Assembly: GCA_016278505.1 (NCBI GenBank)
Contig: JADQBQ010000001.1
Span: forward strand, 124,001-188,000
Length of the DNA: 64,000 nucleotides
Origin: Clostridiales bacterium
GTDB taxonomy: Bacteria; Bacillota; Desulfotomaculia; Desulfotomaculales; VENG01
Reading direction: 5' to 3'
Of the stretch, positions 50,604-60,274 are shown piece after piece. Position 1 is the stretch's first letter. Each line of letters starts with the position of its first letter. The translations under genes were made by a program, and so were the position numbers. Under the pieces are notes generated by a model. The model was not told where the DNA came from and searched no databases. It saw nothing but the letters and a program-made list of their open reading frames with translations.

Positions 50604-52223
50604 CTACTTATTAGCTTCTTCTTCCCTCAGCTTCCGGCGTAATATTTTACCGACAATGGTCTTTGGAAGTTCCGCTCTGAATTCCACCTGCCGCGGTAGT
50701 TTATACTTGGCCAGCTTATCGCGGCAGTAATCTATAACTTCTTCTGCAGTAACTGTTTGGCCCTCTTTTAACACCACATATGCTTTTACTGTCTCACCGC
50801 GATAAGGGTCAGGTATGCCGGTGACTACAGCTTCCCTTACCTTGGGGTGTTCGAAAAGCACCTCTTCGATTTCCCTGGGATAGATATTAAACCCTCCGGC
50901 TACGATCATATCCTTTTTGCGGTCCACTATATAGAAATAGCCGTCTTCGTCCATTTTACCGATATCTCCGGTGTAAACCCACCCGTTGCGCAGCGAATGC
51001 GCAGTCTCTTCCGGCATATTCCAATAACCTTTCATACACTGCGGTCCCCTTGCGATCAACTCCCCTTCTTCACCGGTTGATAATTCTTTTTCGCCGGTCT
51101 CCACGTCTACAATTTTAACTTCCGTATCCGGGAAAGGCAGCCCTATGCTCCCTGTCCTGCGTTCTCCCAAGAAGGGATTACAGTTAGTAATGGGAGAGGT
51201 TTCAGACAAACCATAGCCTTCTACCAGGTATCCACCGGTAAGTTCCTCAAATTTATTGGCCACCTCCACCGGCAGGGGTGCCGATCCACTGATGCATCCC
51301 TTTATGGAATCGACCCCATAATCCCGTGCATGAGGAAAATTATTCACCGCGATATACATAGTAGGCACCCCGGGGAATATAGTGGGCCGATAGCTCTTTA
51401 TGGTCTGCATCACCTTTTCAATCTCAAACCGAGGTAAAATGACCATGGTAGCAGCGTTTACCACCGGAAAATTTAGACCGCAGGTTAATCCGTAGACGTG
51501 GAAAAAGGGCAGTACTGATAATACCGTTTCCTGACCGTATTCGCAATTGGTAATCCATTCCGTCATCTGCAAGGCATTAGCTGCAATGTTGCGATGGGTT
51601 AACATGGCTCCTTTAGAAACTCCGGTGGTCCCCCCGGTGTATTGAAAAACAGCTACATCATTTACCACATCTATATCCACTTTTTCGGTTAGAGGCGGAT
51701 TCTCCTGCAATAGCTGTTCCGCATGCAGGCATCGTTCATCAGCCGTACCGGCAGGCTGACCTAGACTGAACAGGATCACATGTTCTAAGGGCGTGACATC
51801 TCTTACGGATTTGATTACCGGGTAAAGGGCATCGTACGCTATAATAACTTCTGCGCCGGAATCACTTAATATATGTTCCAATTCACGCTCCACATACATG
51901 GGGTTTACTTGTACAACGATGGCACCCAGTTTCTGAATGGCGTAAAAACCCACTATATAATGAGGGCTGTTTGGGGTCATCAGCGCCACGCGGTCTCCTT
52001 TATTAACTCCCAGTTTGCGTAGGGCTGTGGCAAATGCGCTGACCATGCCTGCCAGCACCCTGTAGGTTATTTCCACTCCTTCAAAAATAATTGCCTTGCG
52101 ATCCGGAAAATCACGTGCCGCCCTATTAAGTAAATCGGGCATACTTAGTTCAGGATATTCAATGTTAGGCCGCGCCCCTTCGGGGTATTTTTTTAGCCAA
52201 GGCTTCTTGCCTGTTTCTGACAT
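50604..52223 (-). CDS. Long-chain fatty acid-CoA ligase-like protein
   Basis: QYTGGTTGVSKGAMLTHRNI, VEGYGLSETSP, GWVYTGDIGKMDEDGYFYIVDRKKDMI; start chosen at ATGTCAGAAACAGGC. Confidence 0.92.
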   Translation of the reverse strand: MSETGKKPWLKKYPEGARPNIEYPELSMPDLLNRAARDFPDRKAIIFEGVEITYRVLAGMVSAFATALRKLGVNKGDRVALMTPNSPHYIVGFYAIQKLGAIVVQVNPMYVERELEHILSDSGAEVIIAYDALYPVIKSVRDVTPLEHVILFSLGQPAGTADERCLHAEQLLQENPPLTEKVDIDVVNDVAVFQYTGGTTGVSKGAMLTHRNIAANALQMTEWITNCEYGQETVLSVLPFFHVYGLTCGLNFPVVNAATMVILPRFEIEKVMQTIKSYRPTIFPGVPTMYIAVNNFPHARDYGVDSIKGCISGSAPLPVEVANKFEELTGGYLVEGYGLSETSPITNCNPFLGERRTGSIGLPFPDTEVKIVDVETGEKELSTGEEGELIARGPQCMKGYWNMPEETAHSLRNGWVYTGDIGKMDEDGYFYIVDRKKDMIVAGGFNIYPREIEEVLFEHPKVREAVVTGIPDPYRGETVKAYVVLKEGQTVTAEEVIDYCRDKLAKYKLPRQVEFRAELPKTIVGKILRRKLREEEANK

Positions 52224-52242
52224 ACTAGTACATCCCCCTTTT

Positions 52243-52260
52243 AGAATGAACACTCATTCA
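52243..52260. promoter_or_regulatory. FadR(TetR)-like operator upstream of acyl-CoA ligase
   Basis: AGAATGA-ACAC-TCATTCA palindrome, similar to the Bacillus FadR consensus TGAATGA-N4-TCATTCA. Confidence 0.6.
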
Positions 52261-52363
52261 TAGTTGCGTATTAAGTGGTAGGTTCTACATATTCAGGCAA
52301 ATCCCTTTTATATTTTTTAAATTTTTTGCCTATTTGCAAAATTATAAAAATCAGTTATTGCAA

Positions 52364-52409
52364 AAAGGGGACAGGCACCTTTTTTAAAAGCAAAAAGGTG
52401 CCTGTCCCC
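52364..52409. terminator. Strong hairpin
   Basis: AGGGGACAGGCACCTTTTTT...AAAAAGGTGCCTGTCCCCT. Confidence 0.7.
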
Positions 52410-52477
52410 TAATAAGCAGGTCAGCTTAGCTGACCTGCTTTACTTGCGTGGACTTTAACTTTTACCTTTTATTTAAT

Positions 52478-55159
52478 TCAATCTTTTTCCACTTTAACCG
52501 CACATACCTTTAATTCCGGTATTTTGGCCACGGGATCCCTCTGTGCATTAGTAAGCTTGTTTATTGCTACAGCCGGGAAATGGAAGGAGGTAAATACCAT
52601 TCCTTCAGGTACCACGTCGCCAACCCTGGCCTGCACTTTAACGCTGCCCCGGCGCGAGGTAACCTTAACTTTATCGCCGTCACAGATATCCAACTTAGCA
52701 GCATCATTTTGGTTGACTTCAAGATATTCCTCACCATAAAACTCTTCCAGTGCTCCGGTACGCTGAGTCATAGTACCGGTGTGATAATGGAAGTGCCTTC
52801 GCCCGGTGCTGAGCACCAGGGGATAATCTTGATCCGGCTCTTCCGCCGGAGGAATATATTCCACGGGGCTGAACTTACCAAGCCCGCGCACAAACTTATC
52901 CTTATGCAGGTACGTTGTCCCGGGATGGTCCGGTGCCGGACAAGGCCACTGCAGACCACCCTCTTCCAAGCGGGCATAAGATATGCCGGCGTAAGAAGGA
53001 GTAAGGGCTGCTATTTCATCAAAGATTTCTTCCGCAGAGCAGTATCCCATGGGGTAGCCCATAGCAGTGGATATTCCGGCAATTATTTCCCAGTCCGCCT
53101 TAGCATCTCCAATAGGCTCAACCGCCTTGCGAACCCGCTGCACCCGGCGCTCACTGTTGGTAAACGTGCCGTCTTTTTCGGCAAAGCTTGCCGCCGGTAA
53201 TACCACATCTGCCAGTGCTGCTGTTTCGGTCAGGAAAATATCCTGCACCACCAGGAAATCCAGACTTTCCAGGGCATGCACTACATGTCCGCCATCCGGG
53301 TCAGACAGAACCGGGTTTTCACCCATTATATACATGCCCCGCACGCCCTTACCGGCGATATCCATCATCTCGCCTACGGTAAGGCCGGGCTCGCCTGCAA
53401 GGGCAGCTACATCCCAGGCTTTGGCAAATTTAGCCCTTGCCTCATCCAAAGCTACACCCTGGTACCCTGTAAATACATTGGGCAGCGCCCCCATATCGCA
53501 GGCACCCTGTACATTATTTTGGCCGCGGAGCGGGTTAACACCGCTGCTTTCTTTGCCGATATGACCGCAAAGCATAGCCAGATTAGCAACTGCCAGCACA
53601 TTATGAGTTCCACAGATATGCTGGGTCAAACCCATAGTATAAAGAATTGTACCGTTCTTTGCTCCAGCATAGCCACGTGCTACTTCACGAATCACGCCGG
53701 CGCTAACACCGGTAATCCCTTGCACATATTCCGGTGTGTACTGAGCAACCGATTCTTTCAGAGCCTCAAAGTTCTCGGTACGCCCGGAAACAAATTCCCG
53801 GTCATATAAATCCTCATTAATAATTACATTAGCCAGGCCGTTTAAGAGAGCAATATCCGACCCCGATTTAAGCTGCAGGTGGTGTTGCGCCAGCGAGGCA
53901 ACTTCGGTTTTCCGCGGGTCGGCCACCGCCAGGGCAGCTCCCTTCCTAAGTGCCTTTTTCACCTGCAAGCCAATTATGGGGTGAGATTCAGTGGTATTGG
54001 TACCAATGGCCAAAATGAAATCAGCACCGGAAATTTCATCAATTCCGTTAGTCATTGCTCCACTCCCGAATGCAGTTGCCAGACCGGCAACGGTGGGAGC
54101 GTGTCAGAGACGGGCGCAGTGATCGATATTATTGGTACCGAACACCGCACGGGTCAGTTTTTGCAATAGATAGTTTTCCTCATTGGTACACCGGGCGGAA
54201 CTTAAAACGGCCAGGGCACCTGAACCATGGTCTTTCTTAATGCGGCTCAAGTTATCAGCCACCAGGCCGATGGCCTCATCCCAGGAGGCCTCTTTAAATT
54301 CTCCGTCCTTTTTGATAAGAGGTTTGGTAAGACGGTCAGGATGGTGAATAAAACCGTAGCCAAAACGGCCTTTTACACAAAGAGCACGTCCGTTAACGTC
54401 ACCGTTACAGGATGTTACACCCACCACTTGTCCGTCCTTTACATTAAGCTCAAAGTTACAGCCCGTGCCACAATACGGGCAGGTAGTTTTTACCTTTTCA
54501 ACCTCCCACGTACGGGCACGTGCCCTGAGTACTTTCTCCTGCAGGGCCCCTGTTGGGCAAACTGCTACACAGTTGCCACAAAAAACACACTCCGACTCCG
54601 AAAGAGGTACATCCATGGCCGGGGTTACTTTAGTGTCGAAGCCCCGGTAGGCAAAATCAACTATATTTTTACCCTGAATTTCCGCACAAGCGCGTACGCA
54701 CTTTCCGCACACTATACACTTATTCATATCCCGCACAATAAACGGGTTTTCTGCTTCAGTATCATAGGTATGGCGCTCACCGGTAAATATCGTTTCCCCT
54801 ACCCCATATTGATAACAGTAGTCCTGTAAGAGGCATTCGCCGTTTTTACCACAGGTAAGACAATCCAGGGGGTGATTGGCCAAAAGAAGCTCCAGTATGG
54901 TCTTCCTGGCTTCCACCACTGCCGGAGAATCGGTATAAACTTCCATACCGTCCATTGCTTCTGTAACACAAGAGGCAGGCAGATTACGCATGCCCGGTAT
55001 TTCCACCACACACATGCGGCAGGCCCCCACCTTGCTCAGCTCCGGGTCATCACAAAAAGTGGGTATAGAAAAACCGGCCTGGCGGGCAGCATTGAGCACG
55101 GTGGTCCCTTTGGTCACTGCCACCTGCTTACCGTTAATGGTTAAGCTCACTTCTGCCAT
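52478..55159 (-). CDS. Selenocysteine-containing formate dehydrogenase catalytic subunit (read through TGA at 54104..54106)
   Basis: ORFs 54104..55159 and 52478..54055 share one frame; join reads [34 protein letters not shown], the classical FDH Sec site; N-terminal NuoG-like 2Fe-2S/4Fe-4S modules. Confidence 0.96.
54075..54091 (-). promoter_or_regulatory. SECIS element of formate dehydrogenase
   Basis: Minus-strand GTTGCC-GGTCT-GGCAAC; GGUCU apical loop like the E. coli fdhF SECIS. Confidence 0.92.
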
Positions 55160-55182
55160 TTAAGGTATCCCTCCCTTCACCA

Positions 55183-56112
55183 TTACTTCAAGTCAACAAT
55201 CTTATTAATTATATCTTTAATACCCAGGGCCTCTGCCCAAGGCACAGGTACAAATTGTCCGTCTTTCTTGAGCATGGGAGCGGTGGGCGGGTCATCACAA
55301 TATTTAAGCTCCAGAGCCAGGCGCCCCTTCAGACACAGCGGGCGTCCCTTTCCGGGCTCAAGCGGAGTAATACCGATAACCTTTCCATCCTTAACATTGA
55401 GATTAAAGGTGCAGCCACTTTCACAGAAGGTACAAGTGACCGGTCTCTTTTCAATTTCCCATGTTCTACCCAAACCCATCAGCGGCTTAATCATCAAGGC
55501 CCCCACCGGGCAAACCGCCACACAACGCCCGCAGTATACACAGTCAGAGTCTGCTAAAGGTAAATCCATGGCGGTGGCCACTTTAGTATTGAAGCCACGA
55601 TAGGCAAAGTCTATTACGCTTCTATCCTCTATTTGGGCACAAGTCCTTACACATCGGCCGCACAGAATACATTTATTGGCATCCCGCAGAATATACGGGT
55701 TACTATCGTCGATGGGGTGGTCCTTTTTAGCCCCCTCAAAGCCGGTTTCCTTAACACCATACCGGAAACAATAATCCTGCAAACGGCACGCGCCGTTTTT
55801 ATCACAGGTAAGACAATCCAGGGGATGGTTTGCTAATAAAAGCTCCAGAATAGTCTTCCTGGCCTCGATTACTGCCGGTGATTCGGTGAAAACCTCCATA
55901 CCTTCTGTGGCGTCAGTAGCACAGGAGGCAGGCAGGTTGCGCATACCGGTAATTTCCACTACGCAAATGCGGCAGGCCCCGTACTTGGTAAGTTCGGGAT
56001 CATGACAAAATGTAGGGATAAATATCCCTGCTTGTTGAGCCGCATCCAGCACGGTGGTACCTTTGGGGACGGTCACCTTAACCCCGTTAATAGTCAGGGT
56101 CACAGAAGCCAT
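55183..56112 (-). CDS. Stand-alone Fe-S subunit paralogous to the FDH N-terminus
   Basis: 2Fe-2S plus 4Fe-4S motifs (CILCGRCVRTCAQIEDRSVIDFAYRGFNTKV, CVYCGRCVAVCPVGALM); ends just after the CTFCESGC cluster. Confidence 0.88.
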   Translation of the reverse strand: MASVTLTINGVKVTVPKGTTVLDAAQQAGIFIPTFCHDPELTKYGACRICVVEITGMRNLPASCATDATEGMEVFTESPAVIEARKTILELLLANHPLDCLTCDKNGACRLQDYCFRYGVKETGFEGAKKDHPIDDSNPYILRDANKCILCGRCVRTCAQIEDRSVIDFAYRGFNTKVATAMDLPLADSDCVYCGRCVAVCPVGALMIKPLMGLGRTWEIEKRPVTCTFCESGCTFNLNVKDGKVIGITPLEPGKGRPLCLKGRLALELKYCDDPPTAPMLKKDGQFVPVPWAEALGIKDIINKIVDLK

Positions 56113-56130
56113 TACAATCACCCTCCCCTC

Positions 56131-58083
56131 TTAAACCGTTTCAATGGCGTCAAACTTACAATTTGTCACACAACTACCGCATTTAATGCACAGTGACGGG
56201 TCAATCTTATGCGGCTGTTTCTTTTCTCCGGTAATAGCTCCGGCCGGGCAGGACTTGGCACATTTACCGCAGCCCTTACACTTTTCTTCATTAATAACAT
56301 AACTTAAAAGGGCCGTGCAATTTCCGGCGGGACAACGCTTATCCTGAATATGAGCCAAATATTCATCTTTGAAATAGCGCAACGTAGATAGTATGGGGTT
56401 CGGACAGGTTTGTCCTAAACCGCAAAGGGCAGTGTTCTTAACTACTCTGGCCAGCCGCTCCAGTTGATCTATATCTTCTATCTTACCTTCGCCGTCACAT
56501 ATGCGTGTAAGTATCTCCAACATACGGGTGGTACCTTCACGGCAGGGGGTACACTTACCGCAGGACTCCGACTGGGTAAAGGTCAGGAAAAAGCGGGCAA
56601 CGTCCACCATACAGGTAGTTTCGTCCATTACCACCAGACCGCCGGAACCCATCATAGCACCGGCCGCAGTTAGTGAATCATAGTCAACCGACAGGTCAAG
56701 CTGCTCTTCCGGCAGACACCCGCCGGACGGGCCACCTATCTGGACAGCTTTAAACTTCTTACCGCCTTGTATGCCTCCGCCTAAACCAAAGATAATCTCC
56801 CGCATGGTAATACCCATGGGCACTTCCACCAGGCCGGTATTGTTTACCTTACCGGTCAGTGCGAAAATCTTGGTACCCTTACTCTTTTCGGTTCCCAGCG
56901 AAGCATACCACTGACTGCCGTTCCTGATTATATGTGGAACGTTACCGTACGTCTCCACATTATTAAGATTGGTAGGCTTATCCCAAAGACCTTTATTGGC
57001 CGGGAAGGGCGGGCGCACCCGCGGCATACCACGGTTACCTTCTATAGAAGTTAAGAGCGCCGTTTCCTCACCGCACACAAAGGCACCGGCACCGGCTTTG
57101 ATTTTTAATCTAAAATTAAACCCTGAACCCAGAATATTGTCCCCTAACAGACCACACTCTTCCGCCTGGGCAATGGCAATTTGTAGGCGCTTAATAGCCA
57201 GTGGATATTCTGCGCGCACGTATATATATCCTTCATCGGCACCAACAGCATAACCACAAACCAGCATGCCTTCCAACACAGCATGCGGGTCACCTTCCAG
57301 CACACTGCGATCCATGAAGGCACCCGGGTCTCCTTCGTCGGCATTACATACTACATATTTTTTATCTCCCTCGGCCTGGCGCACAAAACCCCATTTTACT
57401 CCTGTTGGGAAACCTGCTCCACCACGACCGCGCAGGCCTGCCTTCTTGACTTCCTCCACAACTTCTTCGGGCTTCATTTCCGCAAGCACTTTGTGCAGGG
57501 CCACGTAGCCGTCATTAGTTATATAGTCACCAATAACCTCAGGGTTGATATGGCCACAATTTGATAAAACCAGGCGCTTCTGCTTGGCGTAGAAAGGTAC
57601 GGTTTCATAGGTTTTAGCGTCCTGTCCGGTGGTGGGGTCCTTATAAAGGAGACGTTCAACAACCTCGCCACCCACTAGGTCACTTTCCACTATTTCAGCA
57701 ATATCATCTTCCTGCACCCGGGTATAAAATGTTTTATGGGGTTCTATAATCATCAGAGGCCCCTGCTCGCAAAAGCCGTGACAACCGGTGATTTTTACTT
57801 CTACCTTATCGGCAAGACCGTTTTTCTTAAGTTCCTCGTTCAGGGTGCTCACCAAAGCTCCAGACCCTGAGGAGGCACAGCCTGTACCGGCACAAATAAG
57901 TATCTGCCGATTATCTGAATCCTCAGGAAGGTGGACCGCGTTTAGAAGGTTCTGCCGCTTTTCCCGGCAGCTTTCATCTTCATGACAAATAGGTCCTTCC
58001 TTGCGGCATTTAATAAAATCTTGACAAGGGTTCTGCAGCGTGTGCCGGCACTTATCACAACATTTATCAATTAGTCTGTTCAC
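56131..58083 (-). CDS. NuoF-like diaphorase subunit (HydB/HylB type)
   Basis: GLRGRGGAGFPTGVKWGF, CNADEGDPGAFMDRS, SCGKCTPCREGT, C-terminal 2x4Fe-4S; GTG start after AAAGGAGG. Confidence 0.93.
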   Translation of the reverse strand: MNRLIDKCCDKCRHTLQNPCQDFIKCRKEGPICHEDESCREKRQNLLNAVHLPEDSDNRQILICAGTGCASSGSGALVSTLNEELKKNGLADKVEVKITGCHGFCEQGPLMIIEPHKTFYTRVQEDDIAEIVESDLVGGEVVERLLYKDPTTGQDAKTYETVPFYAKQKRLVLSNCGHINPEVIGDYITNDGYVALHKVLAEMKPEEVVEEVKKAGLRGRGGAGFPTGVKWGFVRQAEGDKKYVVCNADEGDPGAFMDRSVLEGDPHAVLEGMLVCGYAVGADEGYIYVRAEYPLAIKRLQIAIAQAEECGLLGDNILGSGFNFRLKIKAGAGAFVCGEETALLTSIEGNRGMPRVRPPFPANKGLWDKPTNLNNVETYGNVPHIIRNGSQWYASLGTEKSKGTKIFALTGKVNNTGLVEVPMGITMREIIFGLGGGIQGGKKFKAVQIGGPSGGCLPEEQLDLSVDYDSLTAAGAMMGSGGLVVMDETTCMVDVARFFLTFTQSESCGKCTPCREGTTRMLEILTRICDGEGKIEDIDQLERLARVVKNTALCGLGQTCPNPILSTLRYFKDEYLAHIQDKRCPAGNCTALLSYVINEEKCKGCGKCAKSCPAGAITGEKKQPHKIDPSLCIKCGSCVTNCKFDAIETV

Positions 58084-58099
58084 CAGGGAAACCTCCTTT

Positions 58100-58624
58100 C
58101 TATTCGTATTTATCCAAGATAGCGGCAGCCTTATCAGGGGTAAGGCGCCCGTGCGTTTGATCATTGACCATCATCACCGGGGCCAGACCGCAAGCGCCAA
58201 GACAGGCCACGGTTTCCAGAGTGTAACGAAGATCCTCTGTTGTTTCATTACGTCCAATTCCCAACTTTTGTTCGACGGCATTAAAAACTTTAGACGCACC
58301 CCGAACGTGACAGGCCGTTCCCTGGCAGACACGAATAATATTGCGCCCCCGAGGCTTCAAATGAAACTGGGAATAAAAGGTAACCACTCCGAAGGTTTTA
58401 CTAAACGGAATGCCCATCTCCTTTGAAATTTGCTGCATAACTTCCTTAGGAAGATAACCGTAAATCTCCTGGGCTTGTTGTAGAACAGGAATTAAGGCTC
58501 CCTTTACACCGCTGTATTCAGCAAATACCTTTTTAAGGGCCTCCTGCTCGGTCTGTTCAGTCTTATGTTCACATCCACACTGACATCCACCCAAATTTGT
58601 CCCCTCCTCCCTCTCAATTCTCAT
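58100..58624 (-). CDS. NuoE-like 2Fe-2S subunit (HydC/HylC type)
   Basis: LIPVLQQAQEIYGYLPKEVMQQIS...VCQGTACHVRGA...VACLGACGLAPVMMVND. Confidence 0.95.
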   Translation of the reverse strand: MRIEREEGTNLGGCQCGCEHKTEQTEQEALKKVFAEYSGVKGALIPVLQQAQEIYGYLPKEVMQQISKEMGIPFSKTFGVVTFYSQFHLKPRGRNIIRVCQGTACHVRGASKVFNAVEQKLGIGRNETTEDLRYTLETVACLGACGLAPVMMVNDQTHGRLTPDKAAAILDKYE

Positions 58625-58776
58625 TTCCCACTCTCAATCATATGATACTCCAACCTTACTCCAACATCTAGGCTTGATTTTTTTTGACGCTTTTTTATTT
58701 CGCCTTCCTATTGTGAAATTCCTTCAAATATTCTGACTTTTTAGCGGTTTATACTTTAAGAAATAAGGGAACTAAT

Positions 58777-59478
58777 TTAGCGTACTTTTTTTATAATCCT
58801 GTCCTCAGTTACTAAGATGTGCACCGGACAGTCATGCTGGTCAGGATAAACACTGTCATGCAATTGAAGCTCAAAGGCAGGAGCCAGCCAAATACAATCT
58901 TTACCGGTTTGAGGCAAGAAGCGGTCATAAAACCCTCCACCGTAACCCAAACGGTTTCCCTTTTCATCAAAAGCCACGCCCGGTACAATAACCAGATCCA
59001 GCTCACCTGGAGTAATAGGCCTTAGGCACTCGGGCCTTGGTTCCAGGATACCATACGCCCCCGGGGTAAGGTCCTCGGGAAATTCCTTTAGCAGTGACGG
59101 AACAAGCCGCTTTCCTTCCATGTCGGTTAAAGGAACAGTTAATCTTTTACCGTCATTAAGGGCTCTTCTGATAAGCTCGCCTGTTTGTACTTCATGCCGG
59201 AAATCAACATAGGCCATAATGGTTGTGGCCTGTTGGTATTCCTCCATGTTGATAATGGCTTTGGTAATGTCGTTGCTTTTACTGCTTACCTCTTGCTCCG
59301 ACAATGCCATCCGCCCCTGTATAACTTCTTTGCGCAGCTCTTTTTTAGACATATTCGGCACCTCCAAAATCCAGGCATTATTACAAACCTTTTCTTTGTT
59401 ATGAAAAATAATCCTCCCCTCGGAGGGAGGATTGGTCGATATAGTAGCGTATCTAACCTGCCTTTTGCGCCCGCTCAT
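58777..59478 (-). CDS. 5-formyltetrahydrofolate cyclo-ligase family protein
   Basis: LVIVPGVAFDEKGNRLGYGGGFYDRFL; the true start is probably the internal MSKKELRKEV. Confidence 0.88.
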   Translation of the reverse strand: MSGRKRQVRYATISTNPPSEGRIIFHNKEKVCNNAWILEVPNMSKKELRKEVIQGRMALSEQEVSSKSNDITKAIINMEEYQQATTIMAYVDFRHEVQTGELIRRALNDGKRLTVPLTDMEGKRLVPSLLKEFPEDLTPGAYGILEPRPECLRPITPGELDLVIVPGVAFDEKGNRLGYGGGFYDRFLPQTGKDCIWLAPAFELQLHDSVYPDQHDCPVHILVTEDRIIKKVR

Positions 59479-59766
59479 TTAATTCATCTCGCAGGCCAGA
59501 CTAAAGCTCAGTCTCACGCTACAGCGGGATTCCCAAATTACTAAGCCCCAGCATTAAGACCAGTTGTTTTTCGCAATGGCAGAGATAAAAGTTAGCATTT
59601 CGAAAACAGCCTTGATGCCATTGCTGTCCGCCATCCTTGGCTCAGGGGGCGGCCTCGCACGTCCTGTGCTCGGTCCCGCTTCCGCTTATCGACTTCGCTA
59701 AGCCTGGCTGCTGCTCGATTCAACTCATTCGCTATGCGCAAAAGACAGGTTCGACATCAGTCGTCC

Positions 59767-60198
59767 TTAAACGTTATAAACCTTGTCTCCTTCTAAAATC
59801 CTAAAGCCTTTTTTCTGCAGTTCTTCAATGGCTTCATCCAGCTTTTCCACCCGAAATACTACCAGTGCCGCGTTAGAAGATTTTTGTATGAAGGCGTAAA
59901 GGTATTCGATATTAATATGCACGCCCTGCAGTGTATCAAGGGCCCTGGATAACCCTCCCGGTTCGTCAGTAACTTCAACAGCGATTACATCGGTACCACT
60001 AACAGTAAACCCCTCTTTTTTCAATACTTCGTAAGCCCTGTCAGGGTCACTGACGATAAGCCTCAAAATACCGAAATCAGTGGTATCAGCGATGGAAAGA
60101 GCCCTTATATTGATATTCTGTTCCCCTAAAACTTTGGTCACTTGAGCCAACCGGCCGGTCTTATTCTCCAAAAAAACAGATATTTGTTTAACCTTCAC
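59767..60198 (-). CDS. ACT domain protein
   Basis: Two ACT repeats: ISVFLENKTGRLAQVTKVLGEQNINIRALS and VIAVEVTDEPGGLSRALDTLQGVHINIEYLYAF. Confidence 0.9.
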   Translation of the reverse strand: MKVKQISVFLENKTGRLAQVTKVLGEQNINIRALSIADTTDFGILRLIVSDPDRAYEVLKKEGFTVSGTDVIAVEVTDEPGGLSRALDTLQGVHINIEYLYAFIQKSSNAALVVFRVEKLDEAIEELQKKGFRILEGDKVYNV

Positions 60199-60274
60199 TG
60201 AGAATCCCCCTTTTCAAATTGGTCATCTTCAGTTTCTAATATATTACAACCGGCGCCCGGCCACAACCCGTATA

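Noticed and set aside
54056-54106. Formate dehydrogenase as two independent genes
   Set aside because: The gap is in frame and encodes the conserved [17 protein letters not shown] segment with a canonical SECIS.
59560-59766. RNA gene (6S or tmRNA) between the cyclo-ligase and ACT genes
   Set aside because: GC-rich segment noted, but no diagnostic consensus could be recognised by eye.
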